Assembly (NCBI GenBank): GCA_030684575.1
Contig: JAUXVD010000012.1
Span: 1-64,000 of the forward strand
Direction: 5' to 3'
Origin: Nitrospirota bacterium
GTDB lineage: Bacteria; Nitrospirota; Nitrospiria; Nitrospirales; Nitrospiraceae
Length of the DNA stretch: 64,000 nucleotides
Shown in pieces: positions 52,058 to 60,117 of this stretch. Below the pieces are notes generated by a model. The model was not told the origin of the DNA and did not search any database. It was given only the letters and a program-made list of their open reading frames with translations. The position numbers were made by a program, and so were the translations under genes. How positions within the stretch are numbered: position 1 is the stretch's first letter; each line of letters begins with the position of its first letter.

Positions 52058-54397
52058 CTACACCGGTAATTCGAACGTGAACACGGCCCCTTTCGGCTGG
52101 TTCTGGCCGGCCTGGATCTGTCCGTCGTGATCGGTAATGATGCGCCGCACGATGGCCAGCCCTAGCCCTGTCCCCGTCTTCTTCCGTGTAAAGTATGGCA
52201 CAAAGAGCTTCTCCTGGTCTTCCGGCGCAATCCCCACCCCTTCGTCCGCCACGCTCACCACGGCCCGCCGACGCTTCGTATCGTACTTGGTCGACAGCCA
52301 CACCCGCCCTTTTTGCTGCATCGCCTGAATCGCATTGTCGAGCAGATTGACCATGACCCGCTTAAGCTGCTCCCGGTCGAAGTTGAGCGACGGGAGGTCT
52401 TCATCCAGCGCCACGACCAACTCAATATCCTTATGGCCTCCTCGATAAAGTGTCGTGACTTCATTGATCACATCGTGAAGCGACTGATGCGCCATCTGCG
52501 GAGTCGGCAGCCGGGCAAACTTCGAAAATTCGTCGACCATATGTTTGAGGCTCGTCACTTCATTCACGATCACGTTCGTGGTCTCATCGAAGATCGCATC
52601 GAAGTCCGGCGACTTCTCGTAATATTTCTTCCGTAACCGCTGCGCGGACAATTGGATCGGCGTCAACGGGTTTTTGATCTCATGGGCCACCCGCCGCGCC
52701 ACTTCCTGCCAGGCCGCCACCTTTTGCGCTTTGATCAACTCTGTCAGATCTTCGAACACCAGCACGATACCGAGATCCTTATTCGCCTCATCCTTCATAC
52801 GCGAACCATGAAGCCCAATGGTCAAAAATCGTCCTTCGACCTCCATCGGTCCCTCGAGCGCCAGCGTATCGCGCTGATCGGCCAACATCCGATCGTAGAC
52901 CGTCTGGAACAGACCGAGGCCAAACTCCTTGAACGCCTCATTGGCCGGTCTGCCACGGAGTCGATCCGCCGCAAGCCCGAGGATCCGTTCACCGGACGGA
53001 TTGAAGTTCGTGATCAGCCCGTGCTTATCGATGGACAGTAAGCCCGCCGCAATCGTATCGACCACGGTTTCGATATAGGCACGACGGCGGTCGAGTTCAA
53101 GATTGTTGTGACGCAACGAGATATTGGCCTCTTCGATCTTGGATTTGCTCCCCTGTAGATCTGCCGTCATGCGGTTGAACGACTCGATCAACGTGCCGAT
53201 TTCATCCGTGGCCTTGGCATCGATCCGGACTGAGAGATCGCCTTGCGCAATCGCCTCCGTGGCTTCAGCCAACCGTTGAATCGGCACCGTAATACTCCGC
53301 GCCACATAGAATCCAAACCAGGTCGCCCCGAACAAAATGAGCACCGTGATCACGGCGACAAACAGATAGGCCCCGGCCTTGATCGGGTTTTTCATCGCCT
53401 TGGTCTGTTTGTATTCGTCGTACTGACGGCCGATGCCTTCCATCTTGGCCAGCAACGATTCGGGAACGAAGGCCTCCACCACCACCACGCCACTGATCTC
53501 GCCGCTCCGCCCGGTCGCGGCGATGGGTGCCGCAGCCCGCACCAAGCGCCCGGTTTGGGCCTCCTGCACCGCGTTCACTTCCTGCTTTCCGTTAATCACT
53601 TGGAGCACCAGCTGCCCGATCGGTAAATCGAGCACCGATGAGGGCACGTCAGGATCCAGGGCCTTCGTCAGCGTTTCCATTTTGGACGAGAAGACTTCAA
53701 TGCCGGCCACGCCGAACTCCGCCCGCTTGCGCGCCATGGCCGCCACCAGTAAATCTCGCTGCTCTGCCAGCAGCATATCCTCACGGTAGATTTCATGGCT
53801 GATGGCTCTGGCGCTGTTCACCGCCAGGGTAATGTGGCCGGCATGCTGCATCCGCGCCACGTCATACGAATCCCGCATGACCTGTTCGATCTGATCGCTG
53901 AACCACACATCGACCGCTTTATTGACCAATCCGCTCGCGACCAACGCCAGGAGCACGGTTGGAATGAGCGAGAAGCCAATGAAGGACGCCACCAATTTAG
54001 TTCGAAATCCAGACCCGAAGAGCCGATGCCTTCGTTCGAAGTAGGCCTTGATGAGGTTGCGGGAGAGCAGCAGCAGCAGCACCACAAACCCGATCAGATC
54101 GAGGTTGAGGAGCAGGAGCACAAACGCGTAGCTCGTTGTAGGCAGAAAGGAATCTGTTTCCTCGCCGCCGGGAATCACGATCTGGAGATAGTACAGCGTC
54201 AGCGCCAGGCAGGGGAGCAGGAAAAGCAGGACAATCCAGACCGGCCGTAAATGCCCCTTCCGCCGTTCAGGCCCAGGACTCGGTCCGGATCGCTGAGAAG
54301 ACTTCGCCCCGGCAGGAGAGACCTCACCCCCGGGTACGGAACCCGTCACCGTCTTTACCGAAAACAAGGGGCCTGTTTCTTTCGTACGCTCACTCAC
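52058..54397 (-). CDS. membrane sensor kinase, NtrY-like
   Basis: A 779-residue kinase. N-terminal helices at about residues 50-70, 85-110 and 130-155 and another near 345-365 bracket a periplasmic region. A HAMP domain (about 370-425, ITVPIQRLAEATEAIAQGDL) and a PAS domain (about 440-550, GLLSIDKHGLITNFNPSGER) follow. Then come HisKA (VARRVAHEIKNPLTPIQLSA, with the phospho-His) and HATPase (VMVNLLDNAIQAM, VADEGVGIAPED, GTGLGLAIVRRI). It pairs with the NtrX-like regulator 69 bases downstream. In proteobacteria NtrYX senses nitrogen or redox state; that function here is an inference. Confidence 0.93.
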   Translation of the reverse strand: MSERTKETGPLFSVKTVTGSVPGGEVSPAGAKSSQRSGPSPGPERRKGHLRPVWIVLLFLLPCLALTLYYLQIVIPGGEETDSFLPTTSYAFVLLLLNLDLIGFVVLLLLLSRNLIKAYFERRHRLFGSGFRTKLVASFIGFSLIPTVLLALVASGLVNKAVDVWFSDQIEQVMRDSYDVARMQHAGHITLAVNSARAISHEIYREDMLLAEQRDLLVAAMARKRAEFGVAGIEVFSSKMETLTKALDPDVPSSVLDLPIGQLVLQVINGKQEVNAVQEAQTGRLVRAAAPIAATGRSGEISGVVVVEAFVPESLLAKMEGIGRQYDEYKQTKAMKNPIKAGAYLFVAVITVLILFGATWFGFYVARSITVPIQRLAEATEAIAQGDLSVRIDAKATDEIGTLIESFNRMTADLQGSKSKIEEANISLRHNNLELDRRRAYIETVVDTIAAGLLSIDKHGLITNFNPSGERILGLAADRLRGRPANEAFKEFGLGLFQTVYDRMLADQRDTLALEGPMEVEGRFLTIGLHGSRMKDEANKDLGIVLVFEDLTELIKAQKVAAWQEVARRVAHEIKNPLTPIQLSAQRLRKKYYEKSPDFDAIFDETTNVIVNEVTSLKHMVDEFSKFARLPTPQMAHQSLHDVINEVTTLYRGGHKDIELVVALDEDLPSLNFDREQLKRVMVNLLDNAIQAMQQKGRVWLSTKYDTKRRRAVVSVADEGVGIAPEDQEKLFVPYFTRKKTGTGLGLAIVRRIITDHDGQIQAGQNQPKGAVFTFELPV

Positions 54398-54507
54398 ATC
54401 CGGTATTCCCTCTTGTCAGCAACTCGACACAGGAACGGTTCTCTCCGTACGATCCTTGAATCAGGGTAACTGACAGACAGGTCTGGAGTCGACCGGCGGG
54501 AGCGGGG

Positions 54508-54903
54508 CTACGATTTGGCAGTGAGACTCACGTACTTCATCCGAAGAGCGTAGAGCATATCCCGCAGCACCGCTTGTTCTTCTGTCGTGAGGTTGCCCGT
54601 GGTCTTCTGCTCCAAGACCGAGAGCAAATCGATAATGTCTTTGGCTTGCGGTAGATTCGGCGGCATCGGAGGCTGCTGAGGATCCAGCTGTTCCCCCATC
54701 AACATCATCGAGGAACTGCCCAACGAAATGACGAACGATGAAAAGGAGACGGGAATGCCGGAGCCCTGGGGCGAATCGGAGGACGGCGCATGCTGGTGAG
54801 GCTGCGCCTCGGGAGCGGCAGGCGACGTGGAAGCAGGACGGTCTGGGGCGCTCCCTCCCCGCCGATCACGAACGACAAATCCTTCTTCAGATTCCGTAGC
54901 CAC
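54508..54903 (-). CDS. DUF1844-domain protein
   Basis: A 131-residue protein starting at GTG. A Pro/Ser/Ala-rich N-terminus of about 50 residues precedes the DUF1844 domain (SFSSFVISLGSSSMMLMGEQ; NLPQAKDIIDLLSVLEQKTT; EEQAVLRDMLYALRMKYV), a helical unit found in many Nitrospirota, Deltaproteobacteria and Planctomycetes. No function has been assigned to it. GAGAG lies about 8 bases before the start. No operon partner. Confidence 0.9.
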   Translation of the reverse strand: MATESEEGFVVRDRRGGSAPDRPASTSPAAPEAQPHQHAPSSDSPQGSGIPVSFSSFVISLGSSSMMLMGEQLDPQQPPMPPNLPQAKDIIDLLSVLEQKTTGNLTTEEQAVLRDMLYALRMKYVSLTAKS

Positions 54904-55132
54904 AGGCTTCTCTCCCGCTCCAGATGCAGCGGCGGTACCCTATCATAGGCCCTCAATCGGCGCAAGACACGCAGAAAGTCGCGCAGCCGATTCGCGCATG
55001 GCAACGACTCAGGCAGGTAGAAACCGAGAAGACGTTGCATGGCATGAGCGTTCCTTGTGAGATCATTGACAGTCTTTACACTTCAGCCTTCAGCCTGAAC
55101 ACCTGATAGTAGTGAGCCTCACCAGAACCGGG

Positions 55133-55138
55133 TATAAT
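55133..55138 (+). promoter_or_regulatory. possible -10 box ahead of mazG
   Basis: A perfect TATAAT at 55133-55138 preceded by GG, with a weak TAGTGA-type -35 about 18 bases upstream (55109-55114). The predicted start near 55145 would give a 28-nt leader containing AGGA before the ATG at 55173. Confidence 0.4.
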
Positions 55139-55172
55139 GGGCGCCCAACCCTGCGGCAGAAAAAGGATGGCA

Positions 55173-56051
55173 ATGTCTGAACGATTTCACAAACTAGTCG
55201 ACCTCATGGCGGCGTTGCGCGCCCCGAACGGATGTCCGTGGGACCGCAAACAAACACATGAATCGCTCAAGCCCTATCTGCTTGAGGAAACCTACGAAGT
55301 CTTAGAAATTCTGGACCGGCAGGACCGGAAGAAACTGCCGGAGGAGCTCGGCGATGTCTTGCTCCAAGTGCTCTTCCATAGTCAGATCGCCGCAGAAGCC
55401 GGCAGCTTTACCATCGAGGATGTGCTGGAGCAATTGGCCGACAAGCTGACGCGGCGGCACCCACACGTCTTTGGAAACGGGGCGGCAGACCCAACCCCGA
55501 CGAATGCCGACCAGGTGGTCGCGAAATGGGAAGACATCAAACGCACGGAACGGCAGGCGTCTGGCAGACCCGACTCGGTCCTCGACGGCGTACCGCAGAT
55601 GCTGCCGGCCCTCCTGAGAGCCTACCAGGTTCAAGCACGTGCCTCACGCGTCGGCTTCGACTGGACCCACGATGCCAAGGGCTTCGATCACGTCCTCGGT
55701 AAAATCGAAGAGGAGATCCAGGAACTCCGCGTCGCCATCCGCCCCCTGGCATCGAATCAGACAGAGCCCAACGCCAAAACGACGACCGCACGGCAAGAGG
55801 AGATCGTCGCGGAGTTCGGCGACGTGCTGTTTTCGCTCGTGAACCTCGCCCGCTTTATCAAAGTGAACCCAGAGGATGCCCTGCGCCAAGCCGTCAACCG
55901 ATTCGTCGAACGATTCCAATTCATCGAAGCCAGGGCCACCGCGTCGAGCCGAACGGTCGGCGAGCTTTCATTCGAAGAAATGGATCGACTGTGGAACGAA
56001 GCCAAACGACAGAAGTCTGCGACCCATACTGAGGAACGCCGCCATGAGTGA
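55173..56051 (+). CDS. mazG: nucleoside triphosphate pyrophosphohydrolase
   Basis: A 292-residue enzyme hydrolysing NTPs/dNTPs to NMPs. The N-terminal MazG domain has LMAALRAPNGCPWDRKQTHE and LKPYLLEETYEVLEIL (EExxE metal site). The middle has LPEELGDVLLQVLFHSQIAA, and RHPHVFGNG follows. The C-terminal MazG repeat has FDHVLGKIEEEIQELRVAI and EFGDVLFSLVNLARFI. The segment RQEEIVAE between them is longer than in E. coli MazG (an insertion of about 25 residues). ATG 55173 follows AAAGGA. The next gene overlaps by 8 bases. Confidence 0.94.
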   Translation: MSERFHKLVDLMAALRAPNGCPWDRKQTHESLKPYLLEETYEVLEILDRQDRKKLPEELGDVLLQVLFHSQIAAEAGSFTIEDVLEQLADKLTRRHPHVFGNGAADPTPTNADQVVAKWEDIKRTERQASGRPDSVLDGVPQMLPALLRAYQVQARASRVGFDWTHDAKGFDHVLGKIEEEIQELRVAIRPLASNQTEPNAKTTTARQEEIVAEFGDVLFSLVNLARFIKVNPEDALRQAVNRFVERFQFIEARATASSRTVGELSFEEMDRLWNEAKRQKSATHTEERRHE

Positions 56052-56661
56052 TGAGCCGAGTCCCTACGAAGAAGGCAAACGTGCCGGAATCCACCCCCTG
56101 ATCGTCATCTTCAGCATTTTGCTCGGCATTTGGCTCTTTGTCGCCCTGATCGTGCCGAGCTCAAAAAATAAGCAAGCCGCCGGGACAGAAGGACCGGCCG
56201 GGCCGATCATCGAAGACCCAGAGGCGGCGCCGGTGCTGTTCAAAGTCCACACCACCGTCCCGGATATGAACGCTATCAGTCTCATCGTCCCCCCGGAAGC
56301 GACCGAGAGCCAAGTGGCCGGACTCTTAAAACAGTTTAAACGGGACCGGCTCGCCGGCACCCTGACCGAACTCCTCCCCGCGACCACAGCCGGCCACACC
56401 CTCGGGGACCATGCCGTCGCCGACATCTACATTGTCTCCGATGCCCAATATGCAAAAGCCGACGTGATCCGCACCCTGACCAGAGGCGCACATGCCCCCG
56501 GCGACCTCTATCCCCAAGCCGTTCCCTTTGAAGTGGCGATGGAAGCTATCCGCGGACATTATCGAATCGATCTCAACAACACCAGTAATCCGGACAGCGC
56601 CTCGCTCGGCTTTGCCGATGAGTCTGGGGTGCATTCGAAGCAATATCGAAAAATCTTCTAA
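56044..56661 (+). CDS. membrane-anchored hypothetical protein at an insertion site
   Basis: A 205-residue protein overlapping the mazG end by 8 bases. One helix spans residues 18-38 (HPLIVIFSILLGIWLFVAL), then a soluble, probably periplasmic domain (VLFKVHTTVPDMNAISLIVP; TTAGHTLGDHAVADIYIV) to the C-terminus. Its last 20 codons (SLGFADESGVHSKQYRKIF) are echoed in diverged form at 57991-58060, downstream of a foreign gene. This means its present 3' end was probably supplied or reshaped by an insertion. Function unknown. Confidence 0.82.
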   Translation: MSDEPSPYEEGKRAGIHPLIVIFSILLGIWLFVALIVPSSKNKQAAGTEGPAGPIIEDPEAAPVLFKVHTTVPDMNAISLIVPPEATESQVAGLLKQFKRDRLAGTLTELLPATTAGHTLGDHAVADIYIVSDAQYAKADVIRTLTRGAHAPGDLYPQAVPFEVAMEAIRGHYRIDLNNTSNPDSASLGFADESGVHSKQYRKIF

Positions 56662-56692
56662 TTAACCGGCTGCTGAAAAAGTGGGCGGGGCA

Positions 56693-56772
56693 GCCTGGCT
56701 GTCCTCCTGCTCGCGGAACGCGCACGATAAGAATGTGCTCGTTCGACGCGCGCAATCGAGGATCAACCAGGC
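56693..56772. repeat. second-class palindromic element
   Basis: The left arm from GCCTGGCTG (56693) to CGCGCAC pairs with the right arm from GTGCTCG to CAACCAGGC (ending 56772), around GATAAGAAT. Pairing is imperfect but extends over about 33 bases per arm. A fragment of the first repeat class (GCTGCTGAAAAAG) stands just before it at 56669-56681. It lies between the 56044 gene and the foreign gene at 56959. Confidence 0.7.
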
Positions 56773-56958
56773 TACCCTTGAAAGTGAAATAGGGAACTGG
56801 GAAGCCGCGCGCAGTTAGAATCATCCCAGCCACCCCTTATGAATTATAGTTTACTGAGGCTTTACTGACAGCCCTTTTGAGCATCCTGCTGGAGTCTTCT
56901 TCTGTCGTGTCTTATATGAGGGTTATCGTATTTCTCGCGGTCCAAAATAGAATGAAAG

Positions 56959-57990
56959 ATGTCAAAGCTAACAATGTTTGACCGTGATTCAGCCTTCTCA
57001 ATGGAAATCAGAGACCCTGCCGATCCTGACAATAAGGCTCCTATTGTCCGGGCGCTTACAATTGAGGATGAGCTGCTACTTTTCAAGACAACCAGCATCC
57101 ATCGATTGATTACAGCAGATACCATCGACCCCCAAAAGAGCGACCTTAGTACCCGCCATTCAAGCGAGATTCTCTATTCTGTAGGAGCAGCTAATTCATT
57201 CGTGGCGAGAATGATTCTGCAATTCAGGGATATGATCGGCCTGGCCATCTCCCAAACAACGCGTGAAAATGAAGTTGTCCAATACGTCTGGGAAGCCAAC
57301 AAATTGTTGCTGGGATGTGAGAAAGCCTACTTCCATATATATAAACACACGATGGAGTTGATGCCGAAATGCGACGAAATTGTTGAAGCGCACAAAAAGA
57401 AACTGGCCATACCGGCAATGCCAAAGATCCCTGATTTGGAGACACACATTTCTGACTTTTTAATAAGCGGGAAAAAGTTCCTGGTATTCGCCTATGGGTT
57501 GCTGCATTTATTCTACGGGATGCCCCTGAAGGAAAGGCAAGAGGCTCATTTCGACAATCATCGAAAATGGATAAAGGAAAAGTTGGGCGAAGAACATCCT
57601 ATACACAAAACTCTGGAGGCTGATGAACCGTGGATTCGTCTGATTGCCGAGTGCAGTAATGCTGTCAGGCATGAAGAAAAGGGATTGAAACTTGAAATCA
57701 AGAATTTCTCCCTTCAACCGGGCAACAAGATTGCTTCCGCGGGATGGAGATACGATCTGACGAAAAAGAAACTCGGGCGCCAGGACGAGTATACAGATTT
57801 AATATCCGACCTGGATGTAAGAATTTATAACATGCTGACATTTTTCGAAGAGGTCTTGGTTTTTTGCTTACAAGATGAGCTAAAAAAATGTAACAACCAG
57901 CTTGAAATATTCCGGATACCGGAAGAGAAAATAAACCCGAAGTATCCCATCCTATATGAAGTTCATCGGAGATCTTCTGCTTCACCATGA
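56959..57990 (+). CDS. foreign-looking protein, possible HEPN-like fold
   Basis: A 343-residue protein with AT-rich codon use (AAT, ATT, AAA frequent) unlike its neighbours. It is largely helical and has no signal peptide or membrane segment. The C-terminal third contains ECSNAVRHEEKGLKLEIKNF and LQPGNKIASAGWRYDL. This resembles a large family of uncharacterised proteins with the motif RNAVEHP...IxNF...P.W, which I recall as HEPN-like. Here the R of RxxxxH is Ser233, while N234 and H238 remain. RNase activity, if the family has it, is doubtful. The gene is flanked by repeats, consistent with transfer. Confidence 0.7.
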   Translation: MSKLTMFDRDSAFSMEIRDPADPDNKAPIVRALTIEDELLLFKTTSIHRLITADTIDPQKSDLSTRHSSEILYSVGAANSFVARMILQFRDMIGLAISQTTRENEVVQYVWEANKLLLGCEKAYFHIYKHTMELMPKCDEIVEAHKKKLAIPAMPKIPDLETHISDFLISGKKFLVFAYGLLHLFYGMPLKERQEAHFDNHRKWIKEKLGEEHPIHKTLEADEPWIRLIAECSNAVRHEEKGLKLEIKNFSLQPGNKIASAGWRYDLTKKKLGRQDEYTDLISDLDVRIYNMLTFFEEVLVFCLQDELKKCNNQLEIFRIPEEKINPKYPILYEVHRRSSASP

Positions 57991-58060
57991 TGCCTCGCTA
58001 TCTCTCGGCTTTATCGACGAATCTGGCGTGCATTCGAAGCAGTGTCGAAAAGTCTTCCAG
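57991..58060 (+). pseudogene. diverged duplicate of the 3' end of the 56044 gene
   Basis: In the +3 frame relative to the preceding gene the sequence encodes SLGFIDESGVHSKQCRKVF, against SLGFADESGVHSKQYRKIF at the end of the 56044 gene. Over about 55 bases, roughly four of five positions are identical and most changes are silent. It has no start codon and runs on without a stop into the repeat. It is a displaced or second 3' end, not a gene. Confidence 0.75.
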
Positions 58061-58105
58061 CAGGATACCGAAAGGAATATGTGGGTACGGCAAAAGGCTA
58101 TTCCC

Positions 58106-58232
58106 GCAGGCTGCTCAAAAAGGCCGTCCAGCAAGGCCGCAGGCGAGTCGAAACCGGAGGCGTACCCTCAGGGGTACGTTGAGGATTTCGATGAGCTGAG
58201 AACGAAGCTGGCGGTCTTTTTCAGCAGCCTGC
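58106..58232. repeat. dispersed palindromic repeat, copy C
   Basis: A 127-bp element of the same family as 22316 and 28261. The outer arms GCAGGCTGCTCAAAAAG (58106) and CTTTTTCAGCAGCCTGC (ending 58232) are complementary except for one base. The central hairpin is GTACCC-TCAG-GGGTAC, with TCGAAA/TTTCGA beside it. It lies 9 bases before the stop of the 58242 gene. Confidence 0.9.
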
Positions 58233-58241
58233 TAGCCGCGA

Positions 58242-58649
58242 CTACAGTCCGACCAGCTTTGTAATCTCTGCTCTCAACGCTTCTTGTTGTGCATCCGCCC
58301 AGGCATCGAGTCGTGGAAACAAATAGGCCATGGGTCCGGTGAAGGGAGCGACGACGGTGTCGCGGCGTTCGGACAACATACCGTCGGCCTCGGCGATGCG
58401 AATTTTCTCGTCCGAGATCTGGCGCGATAAGAATTTCGAAATCATCAACTGCTGCCCCGGCGTCCCGACGACGTCCCCTAAGACCTTCCCCCGCACGAAA
58501 TCCAACTCCTCCGGGATCGCGACCTTTACGCGAATGGCCTGGGCCGTCGGCCACGAGGCGCGATGGATCGAATAGTCGTAGGAGAACACCTGCTCTCGAG
58601 GCTCTCGGAAAGGTCCTGTCACATTCGCAATTTGCATCCGGGCATCCAT
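58242..58649 (-). CDS. conserved hypothetical protein downstream of hem operon
   Basis: A 135-residue protein starting MDARMQIANVTGPFREPREQ. It contains YDYSIHRASWPTAQAIRVKV and ends LDAWADAQQEALRAEITKLV. No signal peptide, membrane segment or metal motif is present. The ATG at 58649 is 17 bases after the end of hemY, so it is probably the fourth gene of the hem transcript. Start choice: the open frame begins at 58727, within hemY. No family recognised. Confidence 0.8.
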   Translation of the reverse strand: MDARMQIANVTGPFREPREQVFSYDYSIHRASWPTAQAIRVKVAIPEELDFVRGKVLGDVVGTPGQQLMISKFLSRQISDEKIRIAEADGMLSERRDTVVAPFTGPMAYLFPRLDAWADAQQEALRAEITKLVGL

Positions 58650-58665
58650 CCTGTGTCCTCGTTTC

Positions 58666-60117
58666 TTATGACGGTCGTTCTCCGGACAGATAACGCACGA
58701 CCCGATCGGCCGCAATCGCCCCGTCACGGATACAGTCCGGAATTCCGACGCCCCGATAGCCGGCGCCGGTCAGCACCAGGCCCCCGTAGCGACTGAGGGC
58801 CCCCTCGATCTGATTGAGCCGATCGAGATGTCCCAACGTATACTGCGGCATGGCCTTCGTCCAGCGATTCACTTCCACGTACCCTGGTTCCGCCGTCACA
58901 CCGCACATACTGGCCAACTCTTCTCTGACCCGCGCCACCAACGCCTGGTCGTCCAATTGCAAAATAGCCTCTCGTCCGACTCCGCCAACGTAACAGCGAA
59001 CCAATAGCTGGTCCGACGGAGCGCGATGGGGCCACTTGAGCGAGGTCCAGGTCGCCGCAATGAGGTCGCGCCCTTCGGCCCGCGGGACGACAAAGCCAAA
59101 CCCTTCGGCCGCGCCGGAAACTGCCGCACGCGGGAAGGCCATCGCGATCGTTGCCGTGGAGGCATAGGGAATCATCTCCAGCAACCCGCCGGCAATCGGC
59201 GTCAGTGGACGGACCAGCTCGGCGGACACATAGGCCGGAGTGGCCAGGACGAGACTGTCCACGGACAGAGCCGAGCCGTCGTTGAGGATGACATCATACA
59301 TCCAACGGCCGAGCTGGTGGGACCGCACGCGAAGCGCCTCGACGCCGCAGCCGCCCCTCAGCGTCACGCCCTGCTCCGTCAGTCGAGCCACCAGGGCCGT
59401 GACTAAATCGGACAACCCGTTCTTGAGACTCACGAACATCGTGCGCTTCGGACCCGCAAGACTGGCCGAGGAGCCGGCCTTCCTGGCCGTCATCATCCCA
59501 CGAATCACACTGCCATACTGTTGCTCCAACTCGACAAAACGCGGGAACGTCGCCTGCACACTCATCTGCTCCGCATCACCGGCATAGATACCGGCCATCA
59601 AGGGTTCGAGCATCCGCTCGAAGGCCTGTCGGCCCATCCGCCGTCTGAAGAACGCTGCCAGCGATTCATCATCCGGTGAGCGCTTCACCGGCATGGCCAG
59701 ATCCAGTCCCATCCTCGCAAGCCCGGACCAACTCAGCAGACCGCTTCGGAGAAAGGGCCCCAATTGATTGGGCGAGATGACGACCAATCCCTCAGGAAGT
59801 TCGCGCAGACGGCCCTGCGAAAACACACAGGCCCTCTTGCTGGTCTCATTGGTATTGATGAGTTGATCGGCCAGCCCCAACTTAGTGCAAAGTTCAACGG
59901 CTGCCGTTTTCTGAGACAGGAAGGAATCAGGACCTGCTTCCGTGACGAGATCGCCGACTCGATGAGTCACGATCTTGCCTCCCCAATCCGAAGCGGCATC
60001 CACCACCGCGCAGCGAATCGGTATACCGGCGGCGGCCGCTTTTTCGTGAAGGGCATAGGCCGTCGAAAGGCCTGAGATCCCTCCACCGATGACTGCCACT
60101 GTACGAGGAGTCGTCAC
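58666..60117 (-). CDS. hemY: protoporphyrinogen/coproporphyrinogen oxidase (oxygen-dependent, FAD)
   Basis: A 483-residue FAD enzyme. The dinucleotide fold is VAVIGGGISGLSTAYALHEK, followed by VVDAASDWGGKIVTHRV, GPDSFLSQKTAAVEL, PLMAGIYAGDAEQMSVQATF and the C-terminal FAD motif GLVLTGAGYRGVGIPDCIRD. It oxidises the porphyrinogen before iron insertion. The start overlaps the hemH stop by 4 bases. Whether it acts on protoporphyrinogen IX or coproporphyrinogen III cannot be decided from motifs alone. Confidence 0.94.
   Translation of the reverse strand: MTTPRTVAVIGGGISGLSTAYALHEKAAAAGIPIRCAVVDAASDWGGKIVTHRVGDLVTEAGPDSFLSQKTAAVELCTKLGLADQLINTNETSKRACVFSQGRLRELPEGLVVISPNQLGPFLRSGLLSWSGLARMGLDLAMPVKRSPDDESLAAFFRRRMGRQAFERMLEPLMAGIYAGDAEQMSVQATFPRFVELEQQYGSVIRGMMTARKAGSSASLAGPKRTMFVSLKNGLSDLVTALVARLTEQGVTLRGGCGVEALRVRSHQLGRWMYDVILNDGSALSVDSLVLATPAYVSAELVRPLTPIAGGLLEMIPYASTATIAMAFPRAAVSGAAEGFGFVVPRAEGRDLIAATWTSLKWPHRAPSDQLLVRCYVGGVGREAILQLDDQALVARVREELASMCGVTAEPGYVEVNRWTKAMPQYTLGHLDRLNQIEGALSRYGGLVLTGAGYRGVGIPDCIRDGAIAADRVVRYLSGERPS

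Noticed and set aside
54705-55040. A 111-codon minus-strand frame upstream of the DUF1844 gene.
   Set aside because: Most of it overlaps DUF1844 in another frame; the remaining N-terminal part (QRLLGFYLPESLPCANRL) has no support.
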